Shown in pieces: positions 1-5,297 of a stretch of DNA of 5,297 nucleotides. Both the position numbers and the translations under genes were made by a program. The stretch is from assembly GCA_016929465.1 (NCBI GenBank), contig JAFGIT010000026.1, forward strand, positions 1 through 5,297, given 5' to 3'. The notes beneath the pieces are model-generated. The model was not told where the DNA came from, did not search any database, and saw only the letters and a program-made list of their open reading frames with translations. Numbering within the stretch: position 1 is the stretch's first letter; every line of letters begins with the position of its first letter. This DNA comes from JAFGIT01 sp016929465 [NCBI: Candidatus Coatesbacteria bacterium]. Lineage in GTDB: Bacteria > B130-G9.

Positions 1-298
1 AGAAGGCTTCTCGAACGTGCTGATCGAGGCGATGGCCTCAGGCCTTCCGGCTGTCGTGACCGACGTCGGCGGCAACCGGGAGGCGCTTCGCGACGGCTGG
101 GAGGGGTTCTTGTGCGGACAGAGCGCCGGGGAGCTCGCAGCGCGTATTAAGCGCATTCTAGGGGATCGCAACTTGCATCGGGAGATGTCCTTGAACGCCA
201 GGAAGAGGGCGATGGAGTTCAGTTTGGAGCGTATGGCCGATCAGACGGCGGACTTATATCTCGATCTGATCTCGCGACGAGCGGGAAGTGATCGATGA
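1..298 (+). CDS. Glycosyltransferase family 4-type, C-terminal fragment (5' end outside window)
   Basis: The reading frame is open from base 2, giving 98 visible residues before the TGA at 296-298. The fragment begins inside the C-terminal nucleotide-sugar-binding Rossmann domain of a GT-B-fold glycosyltransferase. Residues EGFSNVLIE match the EX7E motif of family 4, and they are followed by the usual small-residue segment MASGLPAVVTDVGGNREAL, which lines the donor diphosphate/ribose pocket in the family. The rest is an amphipathic region (AARIKRILGD, then ARKRAMEFSLERMADQTADLYLDLI) typical of the closing helices, so the C-terminus looks complete. Such enzymes transfer a sugar from a nucleotide-sugar donor during LPS, capsule or exopolysaccharide synthesis at the cytoplasmic face of the membrane. 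The acceptor and sugar cannot be told from this part. Its stop overlaps the start of the downstream histidine kinase, so the two probably share an mRNA. Family assignment is firm; specificity is unknown. Confidence 0.9.
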   Translation, partial: EGFSNVLIEAMASGLPAVVTDVGGNREALRDGWEGFLCGQSAGELAARIKRILGDRNLHREMSLNARKRAMEFSLERMADQTADLYLDLISRRAGSDR

Positions 299-2223
299 AA
301 AACGCATTGCTTGTGATAATCGGGCTGCTTCTCAAGGGGCTTTCCACGTTCTTCTATGAACTGAGCGGGCTCTTCTTCTCGCATTTTATCCAATTCATGC
401 TGGCCGCGCTGGTTCTCGTCATGGTCAACATCGAGCGAAAGCGAACTCGTAGCAAGGAGTTCGTTTACCTTACTCTCGGCTTCATGCTGCTGATGTTCCA
501 GAAGTATCTGATCAGCACGGTACTCGGGATCAGGGTATTCGCTCCGGATGTCGCTCCTACAGAGGAGTATTCCTCGCTGATCTATCAAGTTCTCGAACTT
601 TTCGGCCTCATAATCTTGACGACGGCTTTCCTATATCCCGTCACCAAGCACAAGCTTCGGCTTCAGAAGATAATGGTCTATAACCTCCTCAGCGGCGTCG
701 CCATCTCGCTCGCCGTGTTTCTGTCATTCCAATTTCAACATCCACAGATTTCCTTTGCAGACCACTGGGGCTCCTGGCTCTTCGCCTCGCTGGACCTCGT
801 CCTACTGCTCGCCATCATCTTCTACACTCTTCTGGCGCGGCCGAAATCAATGCTGCTCATCGTGCTCGCGGCAGCTTTTTGGGCTCTGACGGAGGTGTTC
901 AGACTGCGGAATATTCTGGCCTTTGGTGGCCGCGATTCAACGCTGCTGATGCTGAGCGAAACGGTCCCGATACTGGTGTATGTCCTGCTTGTTATAGCCA
1001 TCTACCGGGATATATCAGGGCAATACATCAGCCTTCACATCGCGACGATGAAGAGCAAGCGAAGGCTGCAGGCGATCTTCGACGGTATAACAGACGGAAT
1101 AGTGACGCTCGATAAGGACCTGAAGGTGCTGAACGTCAACGAGAGTGAGAGGGAATTCCTGGGGCTGCCTACCGAGACGATCCTAGGCAGAACGTGCTAT
1201 GAGCTGCATGGGCGGGGCGATGAACCGTGCCCGGAATGCCCGGCGATTGCGGCACTTCAGAGTGGCAGAAAGGCCTCGGCGGCCTTTCATGTCCCGATGA
1301 GACCGGGTGAGGCCCCTTCATTTATAGAGGAGGAGGTTTTCCCGCTTTACAATCAGGTCGGCGATGTGGACCAGGTCATACTCTATATAAAGGACACAAC
1401 CGAGCGACACAGGATCGAGGAGCGAATGCGATCGCTCGACCGGCTTGCGGCGGTCGGCGAGATGTCCACGAGAATAGCGCACGAGATACGGAATCCGCTC
1501 GAGGCAATAAGCGGCTCTGCCGAATATTTGGGCCAGACGGTCGATAGTGACCTGGTCCGAGAATTTACGAAAATCATCCGCGACGAATCCCAGCGGCTCT
1601 CTAACCTGACCAAGAGCCTTTTGAATTACTCGACGCGTATCCAGCTCAATCCGAAGATGAGCAACATCAACTACCTTCTAATAGATACCAAGAAGCTCCT
1701 GAAGACAGAGTTCGATGAGGCTCAGTCGAAGCTCAGGCTCGTCCTCGACAGGAATATCCCTGACACCGTCTTCGACCCCGGGCTGATCAAACAGGTCATC
1801 ATAAACCTGCTCATAAACTCGCTCGAGGCGACCGACGGACCTGGCGCGGTCCTTCTCAAGACCAGCCTCAATCGCCCCGGCTCAGTCGAAGAGTTGGAGC
1901 CAGAGAACGAGGCTCCAGAGGTCGAGTTCACCTCAGGTGAAGCGCTCCATCACCTCGTCGGCAACGACGAGCTCAGGGCACGAGAGCACATAGCGGTCTA
2001 TTGCAGGGATTTCGGAAAGGGCATCGACGAGAAGATGATAAGGACCATCTTCAATCCGTTCACGACGAGCAAGACAAAGGGCTCTGGATTGGGGCTCGCC
2101 ACCAGCGAGAAGATAGTGACCGAACACAGCGGCCTGATGGAGGTCTATTCGAAGCCAGGAATCGGCACGCTCTTTGTTGTCAGGCTCCCCTTCAAGCGCG
2201 ACGTAGGGAATCATCACAGGTAG
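295..2223 (+). CDS. Membrane-bound PAS-domain sensor histidine kinase
   Basis: This complete 642-residue kinase starts at ATG 295, in an ATGA overlap with the glycosyltransferase stop and six bases after GGGAAG. Hydrophobic segments lie near residues 25-46, 56-80, 94-114, 126-147, 159-180, 185-203 and 217-237, plus a possible extra one at 4-20. Basic loops (ERKRTRSKE, KHKLRLQK, ARPKS) fit the positive-inside rule, giving seven segments with N outside or eight with N inside. A PAS domain (about 257-368) follows, containing C301, C312 and C315 in CYELHGRGDEPCPECP. HisKA carries the phospho-acceptor H396 in HEIRNPLEA. The HATPase has an N-box (NLLINSLEA, N508), G1 (RDFGKGI, D572), F-box (NPFTTSKTKG) and G2 (GSGLGLA, 596-602). 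It should autophosphorylate H396 and pass phosphate to a response regulator, which is not in the window. About 20-25 extra acidic residues (around 523-560) separate the N- and G1-boxes. Kinase function is firm; the signal is unknown. Confidence 0.95.
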   Translation: MKNALLVIIGLLLKGLSTFFYELSGLFFSHFIQFMLAALVLVMVNIERKRTRSKEFVYLTLGFMLLMFQKYLISTVLGIRVFAPDVAPTEEYSSLIYQVLELFGLIILTTAFLYPVTKHKLRLQKIMVYNLLSGVAISLAVFLSFQFQHPQISFADHWGSWLFASLDLVLLLAIIFYTLLARPKSMLLIVLAAAFWALTEVFRLRNILAFGGRDSTLLMLSETVPILVYVLLVIAIYRDISGQYISLHIATMKSKRRLQAIFDGITDGIVTLDKDLKVLNVNESEREFLGLPTETILGRTCYELHGRGDEPCPECPAIAALQSGRKASAAFHVPMRPGEAPSFIEEEVFPLYNQVGDVDQVILYIKDTTERHRIEERMRSLDRLAAVGEMSTRIAHEIRNPLEAISGSAEYLGQTVDSDLVREFTKIIRDESQRLSNLTKSLLNYSTRIQLNPKMSNINYLLIDTKKLLKTEFDEAQSKLRLVLDRNIPDTVFDPGLIKQVIINLLINSLEATDGPGAVLLKTSLNRPGSVEELEPENEAPEVEFTSGEALHHLVGNDELRAREHIAVYCRDFGKGIDEKMIRTIFNPFTTSKTKGSGLGLATSEKIVTEHSGLMEVYSKPGIGTLFVVRLPFKRDVGNHHR

Positions 2224-2250
2224 GGAACATCGCGCGCCGGCCGATATACG

Positions 2251-2296
2251 GGCGAAATGCATTCGCCTGACGCCTACGGTCCAGCATCATTTCGCC
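2251..2296 (+). repeat. Overlapping inverted repeats forming two alternative hairpins
   Basis: GGCGAAATG (2251-2259) is a perfect reverse complement of CATTTCGCC (2288-2296), giving a 9-bp stem with a 28-base loop. The same left arm also pairs locally as GGCGAA (2251-2256) with TTCGCC (2262-2267) around a 5-base loop. The two pairings exclude each other. The element begins 28 bases after the kinase stop, so a role in 3'-end formation or mRNA stability is possible. No T-tract follows, so it is not a standard intrinsic terminator. Pairing is directly visible; function is inferred. Confidence 0.4.
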
Positions 2297-2473
2297 GGGA
2301 CGAAGCTCAGTTCTTCTAGAGCAATCCCATCCCCGCCTTACCCGCATTTTAGGTGCTTTCTGAAGACTGGGGGACTGGTTCTCATTGTTGGGTCACTCGC
2401 TGAGCAATCTCAACAGAGATACTTGCACTTGAATCAAGAGAAATGTCCGGGCAGGAAAGCATCGAGCTCAACC

Positions 2474-2502
2474 TTGAAAACCGAACAGCCGCAGAGTATT
2501 AT
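2474..2502 (+). promoter_or_regulatory. Sigma70-type promoter for the PIN/small-protein pair
   Basis: TTGAAA (2474-2479) is separated by exactly 17 bases from TATTAT (2497-2502). Each hexamer matches the sigma70/sigmaA consensus at five of six positions. Initiation would be expected near 2509, giving a leader of about 143 bases before the GTG at 2652. This is the best promoter match noticed in the gap and points in the direction of the PIN gene. A second -10-like TACAAT at 2568-2573 lacks a credible -35 and is less likely. Assignment assumes housekeeping sigma specificity in an unidentified host. Confidence 0.5.
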
Positions 2503-2598
2503 CTCCCCAACCTGTGTCTATTTGTGGAGTGAAATAGCATGGGATCCGACGGTGAGTATAAGAGGGATACAATGGGCAGAATGAGCATGATAAGTGCA

Positions 2599-2622
2599 CC
2601 ACATGTCGTCATGAACATGTGG
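2599..2622. promoter_or_regulatory. Perfect 8-8-8 inverted repeat, possible operator or leader hairpin
   Basis: CCACATGT (2599-2606) and ACATGTGG (2615-2622) are perfect reverse complements separated by eight bases; pairing does not extend further outward. The element ends 29 bases before the GTG start of the PIN gene and lies downstream of the predicted promoter. It could therefore be an autoregulatory operator, as is usual in toxin-antitoxin operons, or an RNA hairpin in the leader. Each arm contains the self-palindromic hexamer ACATGT, a typical feature of a dimeric repressor site. The symmetry is directly visible; the binding role is inference. Confidence 0.45.
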
Positions 2623-2639
2623 CCGTTTTTGTGAGCCTC

Positions 2640-2645
2640 AGGGAG
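2640..2645 (+). promoter_or_regulatory. Shine-Dalgarno of the PIN gene (decides start)
   Basis: AGGGAG sits six bases upstream of GTG 2652. It supports that start over the earlier in-frame GTG at 2619, which would place 11 residues with no PIN-family character before the MKRERIYIDTS start and would overlap the inverted repeat. Confidence 0.6.
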
Positions 2646-2651
2646 TCGAGA

Positions 2652-3119
2652 GTGAAACGGGAGCGAATCTACATTGACACGTCTGTGATCGGCGGATGCA
2701 TGGACGAGGAATTCTCCAAATGGTCTATCCAGCTATTTGACGAGTTTCGCCAGGGACTACGGATCGCCGTCGTCTCTGATCTGACCCGTAGGGAGATCGC
2801 CGGTGCTCCGGAGAACGTAAGAGATGTGCTGCTCTCCATTCCAGATGAAAACATCGAGGAGATATTCCTCGCAGAGGAGGCCGAGGCATTGGCTCAACGC
2901 TATATTGACGATGGCGTAGTGAGTGCAAAATTCGTCGCAGACGCCCAGCATATAGCCATAGCTTCTGTGGAGAGGGTAGATGTGCTAGTCAGCTGGAATT
3001 TTCAGCATATCGTCAATCTATCGAAAGTTCGCGCCTTCAATTCGGTTAATCTGCGCCTCGGCTATCCGACACTGGAAATCAGAAGCCCAAGGGAGATCAT
3101 CTATGAAAAAGAGCTTTGA
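2652..3119 (+). CDS. PIN-domain protein, putative VapC-like toxin ribonuclease
   Basis: Starting at GTG 2652 gives 155 residues, a normal length for a single PIN domain. The first strand is IYIDTSVIGG with D9. The second acidic residue is E48 in SDLTRREI. D97 lies in DAQHIAIA, and the fourth-strand position is N116 in VLVSWNFQHIVN. Together these form the Mg2+/Mn2+-binding pocket of PIN ribonucleases; Asn rather than Asp at the last position appears usual in this SWNF subgroup. The tail GYPTLEIRSPREII is also, from memory, characteristic of a widespread subfamily found beside small helical proteins. PIN toxins cleave RNA in the cytoplasm, often tRNA or rRNA, until bound by their antitoxin; this protein's target is unknown. 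A 51-residue ORF overlaps its 3' end by 17 bases and is the probable partner. GC is about 48-50%, below that of clpC and the kinase core, suggesting acquisition. The PIN fold is firm; toxicity is inferred. Confidence 0.88.
   Translation: MKRERIYIDTSVIGGCMDEEFSKWSIQLFDEFRQGLRIAVVSDLTRREIAGAPENVRDVLLSIPDENIEEIFLAEEAEALAQRYIDDGVVSAKFVADAQHIAIASVERVDVLVSWNFQHIVNLSKVRAFNSVNLRLGYPTLEIRSPREIIYEKEL
3091..3095 (+). promoter_or_regulatory. Shine-Dalgarno of the 51-residue partner gene
   Basis: GGGAG, inside the end of the PIN gene, lies seven bases before ATG 3103. It supports translation of the short overlapping ORF independently of, or coupled to, the toxin. Confidence 0.6.
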
Positions 3120-3258
3120 CGCCGTGGAGTTTCAGCGAAAGGTACGCGAAGTTCTGAGCCAGGAATACGCCGCCAACCGGGAGACTTTTTTCCGCAAGTT
3201 GAGGGAGGTTCAGAGCCAAAGAGGCGAAAGGAAAATCCATTCAGGGCACCAGGACTGA
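3103..3258 (+). CDS. Small protein, putative antitoxin partner of the PIN protein
   Basis: This 51-residue ORF runs from ATG 3103 to TGA 3256-3258 and overlaps the PIN stop codon region by 17 bases in a different frame, with a good ribosome site (GGGAG). The protein begins MKKSFDAVEFQRKVREVLSQ and continues EYAANRETFFRKLREVQSQR. It is strongly charged and predicted to be mostly helical, with no signal peptide or membrane segment. The MKxFDAVExxRKxRE-type opening followed by a short helix resembles, from memory, small proteins routinely encoded next to this PIN subfamily, whose likely job is to bind and neutralise the nuclease. No ribbon-helix-helix, AbrB or HTH motif is visible, so it may lack the DNA-binding half of standard VapB antitoxins. 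The last ten residues (GERKIHSGHQD region) look less structured. Coding status is well supported by position and composition; the antitoxin role is inference. Confidence 0.75.
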   Translation: MKKSFDAVEFQRKVREVLSQEYAANRETFFRKLREVQSQRGERKIHSGHQD

Positions 3259-3369
3259 TAAAACCCACCCACGTGAGTGTTTACTTTCAGACGCACTTGG
3301 CTGGCCTTGGCAGCAGGGCAAATTCTGCTCAAAAATCAATATGAAATCGATAGACCGAGGTTGACTGAC
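3259..3369. other. Spacer upstream of clpC
   Basis: This 111-base gap holds no gene. TTGGCA (3307-3312) followed 18 bases later by AAAAAT (3331-3336) is a possible weak promoter for clpC. A small hairpin (AGCAG 3312-3316 with CTGCT 3325-3329) overlaps that spacer. CACCCACGTGAGTG around 3269-3282 is an imperfect palindrome. I see no T-tract terminator and no CtsR-like GGTCAAA heptad tandem or CIRCE element, so heat-shock control by those repressors is not supported. Read-through from the PIN pair into clpC cannot be excluded. Confidence 0.35.
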
Positions 3370-5297
3370 ATGGCAAATCCGAGATTTACAGATAAGGCGC
3401 AGGAGGCGATAGCGCTCGCACAGCGGACGATGCGGCAGCTGTCTCAGAACCAGCTCGCGACGGACCACCTCCTATACGGCTTGTTCTTTCTGGACGACTC
3501 CATAGTTGCCCAGATTGCGACCGAGGCCGGACTCGACCCGGAGCGGTGCAAGGAGCAGATACGAGATGAGGTTTATCGTGGGCAGATACCATCGAGCGGC
3601 GCCGAGACGGGCGAGCAGATGTTCATCACGCCCGATTTCGACCAGGCGATGAAGGCGGCCGAGCGGGAGGCGAAGCGATTCGGGGACGAGCTCATCGGCT
3701 GCGAGCACCTTCTGATCGGCATCATAGGCGCCGAGAACAGCCCAGGAGCTGCGCTTGCGAGGAAGATCGGCCTCTCCAAAGAGGAAGTCTATCTCGCGCT
3801 CCAGAAAGTGAGGGGATCCGGAAGGGTGACGGACGAGACGCCAGAGGAGAAATACAGCCCCTTGAAGAGGTTCGGCGTCGATCTCACTGAGCTCGCAAGG
3901 GCAGGCAAACTCTCCCCTGTCATTGGGCGAGAGTCGGAGATAAGGCGCGTCATCCAGATACTCTCTCGGAAGACAAAGAACAACCCGGTCCTCATTGGTG
4001 ATCCTGGGGTGGGCAAGACCGCGATTGCGGAAGGACTCGCCCAGAAGATAGTCAAGAGCGAGATACCGGAGACGCTATTGAACAGGCGACTGGTTTCGCT
4101 GGACATGGGGCAGCTCGTTGCGGGCGCGAAGTATCGCGGCGAGTTCGAGGATAGGCTGAAATCGGTCTTGAAGGAGGTTCAGGACGCGCACGGGCAGATA
4201 GTCCTTTTCATCGATGAGCTCCACACGGTCGTGGGTGCTGGTGCCGCAGAGGGCGGGATGGATGCTTCGAATTTGCTCAAGCCGCCCCTCGCAAGGGGCG
4301 ATCTGCAGTGCATCGGCGCCACCACGATAGATGAATATCGAAAGCGCATCGAAAAGGACGCTGCGCTCGAGAGGCGGTTTGCGCCGGTCCTTATCGAGGA
4401 GCCCACTATCGACGCGACTATCGAGATACTGGATGGGCTTCGTCCGAACTTCGAGAAGCACCACAGCGTAAAAATAACTGACAAGGCCATCCAGGCAGCC
4501 TCGACACTCTCCGCAAGATACATAACGGACCGATTCTTACCCGACAAGGCGATTGACCTGATTGACGAGGCTGCCTCGAAGGTGCACATCGACGCGATAT
4601 ACGTCCCGCCGCACATCCAGAAGCTGCAGAGCGAGATCGGCGACCTCAACGCCCAGGAGAAGGAGGCTGCGCTCGAACAGAACTATGAGCTGGCAGCGAA
4701 TCTGAAACAGAAGCGGCTTCAACTGCAGGACAAACTCGACCAGAAGAAGGCCGCGGACGAGAAGAAGATAGGCAGCAGAGAGCTCGTCGTCGGGGCGGAG
4801 CAGATTGCGCAGATAGTCTCATCGTGGACGGGCATCCCCGCGAGTAATCTATTGAAGGACGAGGCGGACCGGCTGGAGCGGATGGAGGAGCTGCTGCACG
4901 AGCGGCTTGTGAACCAGGATGACGCGGTGCGGCTGGTATCGGAGGCGATAAGGCGGAGCCGCGCGGGCCTTTCCGATCCCAGGCGGCCGATTGGGTCATT
5001 TATCTTCCTGGGCCCGACAGGTGTCGGCAAGACCGAGCTGGCAAAGGCGCTTGCAGAGCTTTTGTTCAACGACGAGGAGAAGCTCGTTAGGGTCGATATG
5101 TCCGAGTTCATGGAGCGGTTCGACGTGTCGAAGCTCATTGGCGCACCCCCTGGATATGTCGGCTACGATGAGGGTGGTCGTCTGACGGAGGCCGTTCGGC
5201 GTAAGCCGTATTCGATCGTGCTTTTGGACGAGATCGAAAAAGCCCACCCCGAGGTCCAGAACGTCTTGCTGCAGGTGCTCGATGACGGGCGGCTGAC
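3370..5297 (+). CDS. clpC: ClpC-type double AAA+ unfoldase (3' end outside window)
   Basis: ATG 3370, nine bases after GAGG, opens [18 protein letters not shown], the usual Clp N-domain beginning; 642 residues are visible. Two Clp_N repeats lie at about 4-65 and 86-147. D1 has Walker A GDPGVGKT (210-217), a pore loop GAKYRGE (Y255), Walker B VLFIDE (D282, E283) and arginine fingers R335/R336 in LERRF. A short coiled-coil middle segment (about 410-466) contains a UVR-like stretch, [20 protein letters not shown]. This separates it from ClpA (no middle domain) and ClpB (much longer one). D2 follows WTGIP (486-490), with Walker A GPTGVGKT (548-555), pore GYVGY (595-599) and Walker B LLDE (D620, E621). 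The family forms ATP-driven hexamers that unfold proteins and thread them into ClpP. The ClpP-binding loop lies beyond the window; family length (about 810-850) implies roughly 170-200 residues missing. No ctsR, mcsA or mcsB precedes it. All ATPase residues seen are intact. Confidence 0.95.
   Translation, partial: MANPRFTDKAQEAIALAQRTMRQLSQNQLATDHLLYGLFFLDDSIVAQIATEAGLDPERCKEQIRDEVYRGQIPSSGAETGEQMFITPDFDQAMKAAEREAKRFGDELIGCEHLLIGIIGAENSPGAALARKIGLSKEEVYLALQKVRGSGRVTDETPEEKYSPLKRFGVDLTELARAGKLSPVIGRESEIRRVIQILSRKTKNNPVLIGDPGVGKTAIAEGLAQKIVKSEIPETLLNRRLVSLDMGQLVAGAKYRGEFEDRLKSVLKEVQDAHGQIVLFIDELHTVVGAGAAEGGMDASNLLKPPLARGDLQCIGATTIDEYRKRIEKDAALERRFAPVLIEEPTIDATIEILDGLRPNFEKHHSVKITDKAIQAASTLSARYITDRFLPDKAIDLIDEAASKVHIDAIYVPPHIQKLQSEIGDLNAQEKEAALEQNYELAANLKQKRLQLQDKLDQKKAADEKKIGSRELVVGAEQIAQIVSSWTGIPASNLLKDEADRLERMEELLHERLVNQDDAVRLVSEAIRRSRAGLSDPRRPIGSFIFLGPTGVGKTELAKALAELLFNDEEKLVRVDMSEFMERFDVSKLIGAPPGYVGYDEGGRLTEAVRRKPYSIVLLDEIEKAHPEVQNVLLQVLDDGRL

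Larger units (their letters stand above)
2224..2651. other. Intergenic region between kinase and PIN gene
   Basis: I find no convincing gene in this 428-base gap. It contains alternative hairpins just after the kinase stop, a promoter-like sequence, and an 8-8-8 inverted repeat near the next start, each listed separately. Bases 2300-2470 show no clear structure except a small near-palindrome CTTGAATCAAG at 2428-2438. GC is visibly lower than in the kinase core or clpC (about 47-52% in the lines counted by hand). No tRNA-like fold, transposase remnant or long direct repeat was seen. Confidence 0.7.

Noticed and set aside
241-588. Minus-strand frame of 115 codons over the glycosyltransferase end and kinase start
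   Set aside because: It is antisense to two well-supported genes and its product has no recognisable domain.
1933-2270. Open frames on both strands over the kinase 3' end
   Set aside because: The kinase frame carries the G1, F and G2 boxes across this interval; the others are shadow frames without motifs.
2568-2573. TACAAT as an alternative -10 for the PIN gene
   Set aside because: No -35-like hexamer occurs 16-18 bases upstream and there is no extended -10 TG; the 2474-2502 promoter is far better.
2619-2651. Upstream GTG 2619 as start of the PIN protein (166 residues)
   Set aside because: No good ribosome site precedes it, the start lies within the inverted repeat, and the added residues do not resemble the family N-terminus. 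GTG 2652 has AGGGAG at proper spacing.
3312-3329. Hairpin AGCAG/CTGCT upstream of clpC as a terminator
   Set aside because: The stem is only five base pairs and no T-tract follows; a run of A follows instead.
3259-3369. CtsR or CIRCE heat-shock operator before clpC
   Set aside because: No tandem GGTCAAA heptads and no CIRCE-like inverted repeat are present in the spacer.
3472-5247. Many minus-strand open frames opposite clpC, including 105, 129, 139 and 156 codons
   Set aside because: They lie antisense to intact, strongly conserved clpC coding sequence, are rich in Ser and Arg as expected of complementary reading, and show no recognised domain.

Overview
The window comes from a bacterial chromosome of moderately high GC (roughly mid-50s percent overall). 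The taxon cannot be fixed from this stretch. Frequent ATA (Ile) and AGG/AGA (Arg) codons despite the GC content argue against an enterobacterial-type genome. The gene set (ClpC with a UVR-like middle segment, a PAS kinase with a Cys-rich loop, a PIN/small-protein pair) would suit a deltaproteobacterium-like lineage or an uncultured candidate phylum. That placement is inference only.

Layout, all genes on the + strand. (1) 1-298: C-terminal end of a family-4-type glycosyltransferase. (2) 295-2223: a complete 642-residue membrane histidine kinase whose ATG overlaps the glycosyltransferase stop (ATGA), so the two are probably translationally coupled. It has seven or eight membrane segments, one PAS domain with a three-cysteine cluster, a HisKA domain and an HATPase domain; no response regulator is in view. 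(3) 2224-2651: a 428-base gap of lower GC. It holds two mutually exclusive potential hairpins just after the kinase, a good sigma70-type promoter (TTGAAA, 17 bp, TATTAT) and a perfect 8-8-8 inverted repeat just upstream of the next gene. (4) 2652-3258: a toxin-antitoxin-like pair, a 155-residue PIN-domain putative RNase followed by an overlapping 51-residue helical charged protein that is easily missed in annotation. The order is toxin first. (5) 3259-3369: a 111-base spacer with no convincing terminator. (6) 3370-5297: a ClpC-type double-AAA+ unfoldase, cut off by the window end inside its second ATPase module.

The glycosyltransferase and kinase look like the end of an envelope or exopolysaccharide operon with an embedded sensor. 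The PIN pair lies in a lower-GC island between that operon and clpC, as expected of a mobile accessory module. Clp-family machines are known to degrade antitoxins, so the adjacency of clpC is suggestive, but the sequence shows no direct link. I see no transposase, CRISPR array, tRNA or rRNA. Nothing here is clearly an undescribed large system. The most interesting items are the toxin-first PIN module with its own promoter and inverted repeat, and the unusual sensor kinase.
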